DNA of 64,000 bases, from NCBI GenBank assembly GCA_030685235.1, contig MU839113.1, positions 337,098 through 401,097 on the forward strand, read 5' to 3'. The notes under the pieces are model-generated. The model saw nothing but the letters and a program-made list of their open reading frames with translations, searched no databases and was not told the origin of the DNA. A program made the position numbers and the translations under genes. Shown here in pieces: positions 46,415-57,230 of the stretch (position 1 is its first letter; every line of letters begins with the position of its first letter). The DNA comes from Copromyces sp. CBS 386.78 (taxonomy: Eukaryota; Ascomycota; Sordariomycetes; Sordariales; Sordariaceae).

Positions 46415-47209
46415 ATGACGTTCCCAAGCCCGACAAGGCGGCTCTATCCAAGCGAGTTCGGACGCAAGTGGTCGGGCTTGATTCGCCCAGAGCTACCAAC
46501 AGCACCAACGAATGCCGGCACCGGCAAACAGCCCACCCTCCCACCTCCCACTCCCACTCCTCCGGTCCTCCCACCACCAAACCACCACCGGCTCCTTGGA
46601 GATGCAAAGAACAAACTTTGCAAGGGAACCCGTGCTGATTCGCTGTCTACCCCGCCAATTCAGCCTGTCTCCCATTGGATTGTTTTGTTCCTGATTTTGT
46701 TTCAGGCATTAAGCTACGGGTACAACTTCCACGACAAGGACTCCCGCATACAGTTCGCATCACTCGGTACCTTGGACCAGCTTCACGAGTTGTCCTCTTC
46801 TGTCGCAATGCTGTACATACCTATTGTCCATTTTGAAGCTCTCTTCTGTCTCTGGCAGGCGACCTGGAACTGTCCGAGATTTCAGGCAGGAAGGGAAGTG
46901 CCAGAGTCCGAGATTTCAGGCAGGAAGGAAAGTGCCAGAGTGAGAAACTTGCATTGGCCAATACCACCTCAAGCAGGGGCTTTAATCCCCAGTTGGAGAA
47001 CTGTCGTTGCTTTTTTTCTCCTCTTTATGCACGCACAATTGTGCACCTTCGTGTTCCCCGCGGCGCCAAAGTCAGCCGCGTCTCATCCGGTCAATGGTAC
47101 GGTAACCAATCACACTCATCGGTTCTTGGCATCACTCGTCTCAGTCTTTCCCACCACCTTCCGGTCCTATTGGAATTGTCAGATTTACTGGTGTGAACTG
47201 GTTGATTGA
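46415..47209 (+). CDS. Doubtful ORF with two hydrophobic segments, ending inside the LTR
   Basis: Open frame of 264 codons from ATG 46415. It has a Pro-rich region, a hydrophobic stretch around HWIVLFLILFQALSYGY and another around VVAFFLLFMHAQLCTFVF. A 34 bp tandem duplication (46874-46941) lies inside and shifts the frame between copies. The last 10 codons and the stop lie within the LTR that starts at 47177. No family recognised. It may be a remnant truncated by the retrotransposon, or a chance frame. Confidence 0.3.
   Translation: MTFPSPTRRLYPSEFGRKWSGLIRPELPTAPTNAGTGKQPTLPPPTPTPPVLPPPNHHRLLGDAKNKLCKGTRADSLSTPPIQPVSHWIVLFLILFQALSYGYNFHDKDSRIQFASLGTLDQLHELSSSVAMLYIPIVHFEALFCLWQATWNCPRFQAGREVPESEISGRKESARVRNLHWPIPPQAGALIPSWRTVVAFFLLFMHAQLCTFVFPAAPKSAASHPVNGTVTNHTHRFLASLVSVFPTTFRSYWNCQIYWCELVD
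46874..46941. repeat. 34 bp tandem duplication
   Basis: Two adjacent copies, 46874-46907 and 46908-46941, both beginning CCGAGATTTCAGGCAGGAAG and differing at only one or two positions. Confidence 0.9.
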
Positions 47210-47351
47210 ACTGTCTAGAAACTGGCTCTCTAGCAGATCCGCTCCAGAAGGTCTGGGGGGTGTTCGGGTATCCTAGAAATATTAAGACTTATAGTCAGGT
47301 GACTAGGACCCTCTATATCTAGGTGTGATCTACACCCTATAATTTGATATA
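47177..47351 (-). repeat. LTR of retrotransposon X, right copy (inverted relative to left copy)
   Basis: 175 bp. On the minus strand it begins TATATCAAATTA just after a polypurine tract (GTAAGGGGG) and ends AAATCTGACA. It matches the 765-942 LTR along its whole length, with scattered C-to-T and G-to-A changes. It marks the boundary between the gene block and the RIP-mutated region. Confidence 0.8.
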
Positions 47352-48064
47352 CCCCCTTACTTATAAACCTCTTTTGCCTTTTTTGAGGTTAAAAGTAAAG
47401 TTATTTATAGATATTTTATACTATTAATCCTAATTTCTTATTTAGATCTTTTAAATTAACCTCCTTTAGTCCTAGATTATCCTTCTTCCGTAGTAGTACT
47501 TTGGCTATATTTAGTAGATCTCTGAAATTCCTGTGCTTTAAGATATTTAGTACTTTCGTTAATTTATTTATTGGTATTAGTTTTATATTTAGATATTCAA
47601 TTTTGAGAGTCTTCTTAGTAAGGATTTCCTCCCTTAATTAATATTTATAAATATTTATATATTTTATTTTAGTATTGAAAGTAGGGGTTTCCTTTGTAAG
47701 TACTTTAATAGTCTACTTATTATTATATTATAAAGTAGGGATGGGATTTTCTAATAGCTTTACCCTTAGAGCGGATATTAACTATATTATAAATAGGGTT
47801 TCTTTAGCTATTTTTTCGATTACGTATAATTTTGCTTTTATTGTTGAGGTCGCGATCGTAATTTATTTAATTGTACTCTAATAGATTAAATTACTATATA
47901 GTTTAATTGTAAAGCTTTGTAAACTCTTTTAATCGATAGTATTATTTATAAACGAGGTATTTAAGGCTATTTCTAATCGGTTACTCCCGCTAAAGTATAA
48001 TATTTATATTTTGGTTGTTCGAAGATACTATAATACTTTTTCGCTAGTAGTTAAGTAGGTAGGA
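47352..48064 (-). mobile_element. RIP-mutated 3' internal region of retrotransposon X, right copy
   Basis: 713 bp homologous to positions 52-764 read in reverse complement. The match stops exactly at 48064, where a different LTR begins, so the rest of this copy was displaced by a nested insertion. No usable ORF: the 68-codon frame at 47675-47881 is chance. Confidence 0.75.
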
Positions 48065-48367
48065 TGTCAGGATGGTAGAAGTAGGTAGGTCGAGGTAACT
48101 ACGGATAGGGCAAGCACGTAGGGAAGCTAAGTTAGGGGGGAGAGTAAGAGATAAATTAAAGCCTAACTTCTCTACTCCGGAATTAACGGAAGTAGCTATT
48201 TATAGTATTATTCCTTTAATCCTATAGTAATTAAAGCCGGAGCGGCATTACTATTATCCAACGCTACAATACGGTGCTAATTAAAATAATTCGCTACCTT
48301 CTAATATCTCGCCCCAAGCCTCTACGAAGCTAGCTAATTAATAGGTCCTTAGCGACCTAATACGAAT
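48065..48367 (-). repeat. Probable 3' LTR of gypsy-like element Y
   Basis: On the minus strand this 303 bp segment follows a G7 polypurine tract (48368-48374) and ends CCATCCTGACA. It is less AT-rich than its surroundings. The outer end abuts the broken element X copy. The partner 5' LTR, expected near 56-57 kb, was not identified, so the call is provisional. Confidence 0.5.
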
Positions 48368-50999
48368 CCCCCCCTTATAAATTTCTATCTTAAAAACTTC
48401 TATACCTAAATTTCTAATCTAGTAATCCTTTCCCCGTAACCGAATCCTCTACTTATAATCCGTTTTCTTCTATATTCGAAGTAGTTTATCGCTAAAATTA
48501 TTAGCCGGCGCTTATAGTTATACCGGTCTTTTTCTACCCCCGAACGCTATACTTTCCTCTTTACTATAATATTACCACCTTTAATCCTAAAGGTTTACCT
48601 CTTATTAATCCTTCTTCTTTTTATCCTACTTATTTATCCTATTTTCGACCCGCCCTTTTAACTTATTTCCTAACTTCTATCGTCCTATTTCCTTCTCCTT
48701 ATTTCCTTATTTTTCATTACTATCCAATCCCCTTCGTCCTAACCTTTAACTTCGCCCTCTATCCGCTTTTTTACTTTATCCTCTACCCCCTATCGTTTTA
48801 TTTTCCCATCCTTATTTTTTTATATACCCCTTTAATTACTTAATTTTACTTTTAGCCCTACTTCGAATTCTTTTAACCGTACCCTTTTAATTTTTTTATA
48901 AAAATTTATTTTCCTTCCCCTTCTTTCTCCCTTCCTTTCTTCTCTTTTCTATATATATTATTAATTAATATATTATTATTAATAATATAATTACCCTCTC
49001 TACTATTTATTAACAATTTCTCTGTACTTATTAATTTACTACCTTCTATATCGATATTAAATAAATCCTTCCCTTTATTTATCTTATTAATTTTATTCTC
49101 ACTTTTCGTTTAATAATATTTATAAAGCCCCCTACGCCCAATCTACTTAGGATATTATAAACGCCCTAGCGGTTTTACTCTTTAATACCCCTATTATTAT
49201 TATAATAAAAATAGTAGTTAAATATATTTATATTCTAATTTATAAATACCCTTTCTTCTTTTTTAATCTTTTAATTTTTAATTTTAATTTTTTTTTTCTT
49301 TTACTTTTTTAACCAACTACTTTATATAATATTCGAACTATTATTAGACTAATATTAATAATTGCCTTTATAATTTCCTTCCCGTATTTTATAATTTAGT
49401 TTACGCTTTTTAAAAATCGGCGTATACTATTATTGAATTCGGAGCGGCTATTCCCGCTAATATTGTAATTACCGAAGTCTTTCGTTAATACGCCGCCGAA
49501 CTTTATATTAATATTTACGCCCTTTATAAATAGCTTTATATCTTCCTTCGCAAATCTAATAAATTAATTAATTGTAAAATAATTTAGTATATTTAATATA
49601 AATTCCGCAATATTAATTTTAATTAAATAGCCCCTTAAGTAGTAAACGCTTTTAATTTCAATTTCCCTAACGCTACCCCTACTATTAACCTTACCCTTAC
49701 TACCAATATATTTAAATTCTTTATAATTATTATATTTACGCCTACTTTTAATAATATCTTTTAATTAATATTAATTATTTACGTAAATATCTAACGTTTA
49801 TTACCTTTAACTACTTCCTTTTAACTTTATATTAATAATACTTTAATTTTTATTAGTACCCTTATAACTAAAAATTATAATATTATTACTATTAAATTAA
49901 TAATAATTAATAATTATAGAGAAATTTAAATACGAAAATTATTAATAGGCGTAATAGTTATACGTAGGGGTATAACTTCTAAAATAATAAATTCAATTCC
50001 TATATCGACGTTCGTATTATTAATTCTTCTTTTTAGTAATTTAAGCCTTTTTTAAAAAAAGAGGGGGAATAAATATAATTAAATAGAAAAAGGTCGAAAA
50101 TAGAATTATTAACGTATTTTTATACTTCCTAATTCGTTACTTTCCTTAATTTCTTTTTATTACTATAATTTTTAAAATAGTAGGCTCTAGTATACTACTA
50201 TCTTCTTCGGGTCGCCGGCCCTAACTTTCTTTAATATATCCCCCTAATTCCCCAATTCTTTTTATTTCCCTTATAACCCTAATATCTTATAATTCTATAA
50301 CTTATATTATTTACAATTTACGTTTTCTACGGTTTATATCTTCTATAGCTTATATTTCTTCTATAATAACGTTTTTTATAATTTACGTTTTTTATAACTT
50401 ACTCTTTCTATAATTTATATTTCAATAGTTTACGTCTTCTATAATTTATATCTTCTATAATTTATATCTTTTTATAATTTATATCCTTTATTTAAATACT
50501 TCTTTCTAATAGCGGCGACGGCGGCTATATTCTTACTACTTATTTAATTAATCCTTATTACCCTAATTTCTAAACCTCTTTTCGAATATTTCTATTATTG
50601 CTCCTACTCTTTATATTCTATTAATAATTCTAAGTAATTTAAATTCTCTTGTAATATTTATTCGTTTTTATCCTCCGAATACTCTTTCTATTTTATTTAG
50701 AACTATTAATTCTTTCCTAAACTAATATATTTTATAAATTTTTTAATTTCGTATTATTCTTCGTCTCCTTTAATATTTATTACTTCGTTCTAAAGTATTA
50801 CTATTATTAAATTATTATAATATAATTCTAATAAAATAATAGAGAATACTAAGTAAATATAATAATAATTAGGGAGGTTTAGGTAATATACTATCTTTTT
50901 ATCGCTAATTACTTCGGTAATATAGAAAAGCCCTAAGAATTTATCCGATAACTTTTAATTCAAACGCCTCTATTTAATATTTTTAATATTAAAAAGAAC
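48368..50999 (-). mobile_element. RIP-mutated, unassigned part of element Y (3' of integrase)
   Basis: About 2.6 kb, extremely AT-rich, with no ORF of 60 codons. It lies between the candidate LTR and the integrase remnant. It is longer than a normal gypsy 3' end, so another decayed element may be nested here. Individual protein motifs could not be recognised. Confidence 0.45.
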
Positions 51000-52472
51000 C
51001 TAATTTCCTACTTCGAACTCTTTAATTATACGCAACTTATTATACTATTTTATATACCCTTTATTAATTGCTTTTAATACTTTAATAATATTAGCGTAAC
51101 CCTAAATAAATTCTTTAATATAATTAATAACGGTATTAAATAATATATTTCTTCGGCCTTTTTCTAAATCGGCCGGCCTTCGTAAATAATATCCGAATAA
51201 CAATTCGAATAGAGATTTCCCAATAATAATATAAAAATAATTATTATATATCTATTATATTAACGCCAATTTCTTTACTTAATTATTTTATTCTAAGTTA
51301 TAGAAGATACGAAAATAAAATTTAAAATTTTAATTCTAACGTTCGGTTTAGCTGTCCGTTTAACGATATTATATAATATTAAAGCGGCGTCGGATTTTTA
51401 AAAATTCGTAATAAATTTTTTAAAAAAAGTTTATAAAGAGATTACCCTAGTCGGAAATAATAGAATCGGGTAAATTAAATTATTGAAAAACGTACTACTA
51501 AAAAAAATAAATGAATTATTTAATATTAATAGTCTTCTATATCGGAATATAGAGGGCGAATTTAATAAACCGGTCTATAATAATTAAAATAGCGTTATAA
51601 GTTTAATTTAATATAAAATTGTATAACGGCGGTAATTTAATAATAAAATTGTAAAAAATATTTTATTAAAGGATAATAAAAATAGGTAAAGATGTTAAAA
51701 GCCTATAAAATCGGTAATTTTGTAGCTTTACTTTTTAATAAACTAAATATTAGTATACGTACGTTTTAATATTAATAGCGATAGTCGGCTAATAATAGAA
51801 TTAATTAATTTTTTTAAAGGTTTTCTATTATTTTGAATAGCCGGTAATATATTATTATAGTAGACGTATAAAAATTTCATATATAAACGTTCTAAAATAT
51901 AAACTTAATAATTATAATATAAGACTTTATCTTCCCTTATCTTTTAACTCTTTATTTTATGCCCTTTCCCTAATTCCTTTTATATTTCTTCTAAAACGAA
52001 CGGATCCTCCTTTTATACTTCTACTATTTATTAATTTAATAGTAGTAACGGCTTTTCCTCTCTTTTTACCTTTATAATAATTACGTACGCGCTTATTTAT
52101 TTAATAACGGTATTGCTCGTCCTCCCTCTTTTTGTAGTAGTATCCTTATTTATAAATTTTACCCTCTTCCTTAATATTTCTTTAGGTTCGCTTTTATTAA
52201 TATATTTTCTACGTTTCCTTCTTTTCTATTCCCGAATATTATTTTCCTATTTTAATTCCTATATTAATTTATCCTCCTTACCGTCCTCGTTCTACTCCTT
52301 CTATTTTACTATTACCCTTTATATTTCCTTCCTAATTAATAATATTCTTTTAACGTCTCCTCCTAATATAGAACTTTCCTTTATTGCTCTACTTTTCGCT
52401 TCTCCTTTTTTAAATACTTTTAATAATAAATAGCCGTCCCCTAATATATTTATTACTTTATATAACTATAGT

Positions 52473-52480
52473 TTCTTTAA
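52473..52480. repeat. Target-site duplication, left copy (TTCTTTAA)
   Basis: 8 bp identical to 52917-52924, flanking the inverted-repeat element between them. Confidence 0.75.
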
Positions 52481-52916
52481 GAGAAGCTCTATCCGCACGT
52501 GGAGAAAACTCTATCCGCACGTGGAAAAAAAAAAGAATTTCAATGTCTTCTTAGAGCACGAGGAAGTTTAATAAGGAGGCAAAAGGTATATCATATTTTT
52601 TCTCATTTTTTTCTCTACCCAACATCACCCTTTCAAAAAAGGCATATACCCGCTAGCTGAAGAAAACTTCAAGGAAAGAAGCTATAATAAATGAATAATT
52701 AGGAAGATTGAAAGTATAAAAGTCCAACAAAGTTAGATTTAGATGACGCTTAGGGCTATAAGGTTGTAACTTATACCTAAAAATTCGTTAAAAATTATTA
52801 AGTAATTCGGTACTACTTTTGGCTTTATACGCTAAAGTTTAACTGAGTTATTGCTAGAAAACAAAAGTGGATCCACGTGCGGATAGAGTTTTCTCCACGT
52901 GCGGATAGAGCTCCTC
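52481..52916. mobile_element. 436 bp non-autonomous DNA transposon (MITE), hAT-like target duplication
   Basis: Perfect 8 bp direct repeats (TTCTTTAA) flank a 436 bp segment with terminal inverted repeats of about 45 bp. These start GAGAAGCTCTATCCGCACG on the left and GAGGAGCTCTATCCGCACG on the right arm. Each arm carries the motif CTCTATCCGCACGTGGA twice. It has no coding capacity. Its base composition is normal, unlike the RIP-mutated retroelement it sits in, so it arrived after RIP or escaped it. An 8 bp duplication is typical of hAT elements, but the terminal bases are not diagnostic. Confidence 0.8.
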
Positions 52917-52924
52917 TTCTTTAA
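52917..52924. repeat. Target-site duplication, right copy (TTCTTTAA)
   Basis: 8 bp identical to 52473-52480. Confidence 0.75.
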
Positions 52925-53089
52925 TAACCTATTTATTAAATTCAATTTCCTTGCCTGATATTTAATATTAAAATTATATACCGCTAATTCTAACGCCCAA
53001 CGACTTTGCTTCGTATTAACCTTATCCTTATTCCGGAAATATTAGAAATTTAAATAATTTATAATTATTAGGAACGGTTCGTCTATATA

Positions 53090-53559
53090 TTGAGTTGGGG
53101 CGTTTTGTCAGAATAGATATTGAGATACTTGTGGAGCTGAAACACTAAGGAGCGGATCTGCTCTAGGGCTGAATAAGGTTGAAGATGAAAAAGCATAAGA
53201 AGGATAGTATCCTCTTTCAAACTATAGACAAGCAAGCAAGCAAAGAGTAACGAATTAAATACCAATATTCTTAAGATCTTTGTAATACTCCCTTTTTAAA
53301 ATCTTTAATTATATTCGTAAAGTACTTTCTATCTTCTTTAACACCGACCTCTAGATCTGCACCTTACTATCTTGAGAAAAGTATAGAGGTAAAGCTCTGT
53401 TTTACTTTCTATCTTTCCTTTTAGTAGTTTTATAGTTGTGATTTGATAATTCCATCCAATTTTACGGATAAGATCATTAGCTCTGGATTTGCTCCTCGCT
53501 ATGCAAGTTTGTATGGTGTGGCCCCGTTCCTTTGTTGGTGTGGTTTTGCTCCATTTCAA
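53090..53559. mobile_element. 470 bp normal-composition insertion in the RNase H remnant
   Basis: Interrupts the RNase H reading of element Y, whose two halves resume on either side. Flanked by TATA on both sides (53086-53089 and 53560-53563), with only short inverted ends (TTGA...TCAA). CA and TG dinucleotides are common inside, unlike the flanks. Two short minus-strand frames (60 and 73 codons) look like chance. Probably a small transposon or inserted sequence. Class uncertain. Confidence 0.5.
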
Positions 53560-55646
53560 TATAATAAATATTACTTCTACGCTTTTAATACCTTAATAAT
53601 AATTAATAATTCCCCGTCCCTAACGTTATACTAAATCTCCTCCGGCGACTTCTTCTTCGAAAAGAATGTAATAAAATACTATTAAATATTATATAATTAT
53701 ATTAATACTACCCTAATCGCGAAATATAATGCGTCTATTTCTATTCGGATAAATAATAACGGATTAAAATACTTTAATATAAATACTTCCTAAAATAGCC
53801 GCTTTAATTCTTCGAACGCCGCCTTCGCCTTATTTAATAATTCGAACGGCTATCGTTTATTTCCCTTTAATAATTCCGTTAATAGTACTATTACTTTAGA
53901 ATATAATATTATAAACCGTCGGTAGAAGTTAATAAACTTTAAGAAAACTTAAATATTGTAAACGTTCGTTAGAATTTCCTAATCTACAATTACCTTTACC
54001 CGCTCTAAGTCTATCGAAATACCCTCCGGTAATATAATATAGCCTAAAAATAATACTTTCTAAATATAAAATTCGTATTTACTTAAATTAATATAGAAAT
54101 TATATTCGTATAATTATTAAAGGACTTCCTTAATATACTTATAATAATATTTTTTTTTTATTATAAATTATAATATTATTAAAGTAAACAATATAAATAG
54201 TATTAATTAATCTTATTAAAATATTGTTAATATATGTTTAAAACGTCGCTAGAATATTGGCTAACCTTATAAATATAATTAAAAACTTATAATACTTATA
54301 CTTCGTATAAAACGCCGTCTTCTCCTTATTTCCTTACTTAATACGAATATAATAGTAAGTATTTTTCAAGTCCAATTTAATAAAGATCTTTACTAATACT
54401 AGCCGGTCTAGGATTTCCCTAATTAGCGGTAATACTATATAATTCTTTTTTATAACCTTATTAAACGCCCGGTAATTAATATATAATTTTAATTTACTTC
54501 CTTTTTTAAGAATAAAAATAATAAAACCCCTTATTAAATTAATAGAAGGCCGAATTTATCCTTTATATAACGCTTCCGCTAATTATTCTTAGAATACTTC
54601 TAATTCCTTAATATTAAATATATAAATTAATCTCTAAAGCGTAGACGTCCCTTCTTTTAAATTAATATAATATTTAAAGCGGTTATATTATAGTAAAAGG
54701 GCGGCCGATACTTCAAATACCTATTAGAACTCTTCGTATTCGGGCAGAATTATTAATTTAATAGCGGTAAATATTACGTCCTCTTCTAGCTCGGGTAATA
54801 CCAGAAGTACTAATTCTAGTAAAAGCTCTAATAAAAGATAAACTCTATTTAATACAATACGAAAAATTAAAAAAAAATATTAAAGGATATAGTAATAAAT
54901 ATATTAAAATAAATACTAGACAAATTTAAATTGTTAAATAAAGTAGAAAATTCTATTTAAATTAATATAAGTACTTTAAACGGAATATTAGTAAATAGCG
55001 GGGAATTAAAGCTCCGAAAAGCTTGTAATACTTCTTTTAAATTTAATATTAAGATAAAATTCTAATGTAGCCTATAAAAGTAAATTGTAACTTTATAAAC
55101 TTCCTTCGTTAATTCCCGGCTTATATTTAAATCGTTGGCTTTAATACGGAAACGGAATTTCCTTCGGGACTAATCGATTTTAAAATTATATTTGTAAAGC
55201 TAAAGGTAGCTAAAGATAATATTAATACTAAAAGAATTAATAATAATAAACGTAATCCTATACTTCTACTAAATACTATAGGAATTATATAATTTAATAA
55301 AATAAATAATTAAACTTTATATAGGAATAGGTTAAAGAAAGAAATTAACGAAATAATAATTTATAAATTTAATTTTAACGTCTATTAAGAATAAATACCT
55401 CCTAATAAAATTCAATTCCGCGCTAGAATCTATTAACCTATATATTTTCCGTTAATCCCTATAAATCTTCACTAATAATTTCGTATTTAAATTCAATTAT
55501 AATATACCTACGCCTTCCTAGGCCGATATTATCTTTACTAATATAATTAGTTTAACGTTCGTATTTTAAGCCGGCACTCCGGAGGTTTAAAAGGAATTAT
55601 ACGCTATATATCTAGTTTAGCCGCAATTAAAATAGGCCTTTTTAAT

Positions 55647-55688
55647 ATATATAGACGTAGTATAATTAGTATTACTATATTTGTAATA
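55647..55688 (-). pseudogene. Gag zinc-knuckle relic with all ligands mutated by RIP
   Basis: The minus-strand frame reads YYKYSNTNYTTSIY, with the spacing of a C-x2-C-x4-H-x4-C nucleocapsid knuckle. Every ligand position is now TAT, as expected from TGT-to-TAT and CAT-to-TAT changes. Confidence 0.55.
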
Positions 55689-56600
55689 AATACTATACGG
55701 CTTTACTTAAATATAATAATTATAAATATAATTTTATTAATTATAATAATTATAAATAATATTAGGGTTTATTATAAAAAGAGGAAGGGAACGACGGGCG
55801 GCAAGTTAATTAGTAGAAATAGAATTAAAAACAAGAATAGAAGTAGAAGACGGAATAATAATAAAAAAAGAAAACGATAATAATTAACTAGAAAAAAATA
55901 TTTAAAATTAATAATATTATACAAATAATTCGGAATTAATTTTAAAGCCTTTTAACCACTCCGCGTATATTACTACCTAATTTAAAATATTAATATTTAC
56001 TATTATTAGAACGCTTTTCTATAATTAAGGATAAAAGCGGTTAGCCCAAATAACGACGCGCGGGTATTCTTACTACTTGTAAAGTAAATTGAATTTTTCA
56101 ACGTAATATTAATTATAAAAGTCGCGGACGGATTCTATAGGGCCCTAACATATTCGTTCGAAGTTAATAAGGGCGCTACGCTCAATATTCTACGTACTAG
56201 TATTAAATTCCTTCTTCAAAAAATTTTAAAATTCTAACTACGTAAGCTTATTATAAATAGGGTCGTAGCCTAATTATTCTTTAAAACCGGCAATATAACA
56301 GATTTAAGCGTTCTTAAAATTACTTTTAACGTAATTAATAATATAATTAATAGAAATATTAAGGAAATCTTTATAATAATTATCGATATTGTAAATATAA
56401 TTATAAAATTAAATATAATTTTCGCCCGTAAATTTAATAATATTATATTTAAAACGGTAATTAGAAGAAGATAATTAAGAAGTCTAAATAGGCCGGGAGG
56501 ATACGGGGGACTTAAAGATAATAACCGGCGGAGCGATAGCGGGAGGCGGAAGTATAATAGAAAGGCGAATTTAATTATAGAAAAAATAATCCTTATAATA

Positions 56601-57230
56601 GAAGCCGAAAGGAATAGGAGGGTAATTTATTACAGGGTTAGCCTGTGTTGCATGTGCTGGTGATAGTAGCTCTCTAAGACTGTTGTTACTATCTCGGTTA
56701 ATTGGCTGCGGCCTCCCGTTATAGACCTACTAATTTATAGTTCGAATCCTATAAAGGCCCATCTCCCGAGCGCACCTCTATACTTCTCTTCCTTTCCTCT
56801 CCTCGTATAATTATATATATTTATATTTATATTTAACCTCTCGCCCTCTACCCGTAATAATTAATTATACCTTTTAACTATTACGTTTATAGTATAAACT
56901 TATTTATTGCGATTATTTTCGATTGCGCGCATATAAAGATCGCTTCGTTACGAATTATTAAGCCTAATACCCCCCCCTAAGCTTCGATAATTGTAATTAT
57001 AATAGTCGCCTAATTAAAATTTTAATATCCCTTTATTAATACGTAAGGGAAAGTATTTTTTATTTAATAGATAAGAAATTATTTATTTTTAATTGCCTTA
57101 AACGGTTCTAATAGCGGACCTTTATTTTAAACGGTCCTAATCGCGGACTTTCACTTCTCTTTTATTTCGAGCGGTTACCTTTCTTTTATCTTATATTTTA
57201 TAACGATAATAATCCTACCCTTTTCTCTCC
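56601..57230. other. Junction of elements Y and Z with a tRNA-like box B
   Basis: A less mutated patch at about 56630-56780 includes a perfect 5 bp stem (TATAG/CTATA, 56736-56753) around TTCGAATC, which looks like a tRNA T arm or polymerase III box B. No matching acceptor or D arm was found. It may be a SINE relic, a primer-binding-site region or a decayed tRNA. The rest (to about 57230) is AT-rich and may hold the LTR of element Z. Confidence 0.35.

Larger units (their letters stand above)
51000..56600 (-). mobile_element. RIP-killed Ty3/gypsy-like retrotransposon Y (gag-pol remnants)
   Basis: Read on the minus strand from high to low coordinates, with internal stops: a gag zinc-knuckle relic (55647-55688); reverse transcriptase (about 54160-54545: YRAFNKV..YIVLPLI.EILDRL, then KIFIKLDLKNTYY.IRI and a YFNNI remnant of YLDD); RNase H (53576-53760 and 52925-53085, EIDALYFAI ... 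SKKKSPEE); and integrase (core about 51330-51720, IIDRFIKFALYIP-like and DGQTERT-like relics). The order RT-RNaseH-IN places it in Ty3/gypsy. Changes are CA/TG-to-TA type. It is broken by two later insertions (52481-52916 and 53090-53559). No function remains. Confidence 0.7.

Noticed and set aside
52113..52433. 106-codon plus-strand frame in the right repeat region
   Set aside because: Low-complexity Leu/Phe/Ser translation of CT-rich sequence antisense to element Y. Not a gene.
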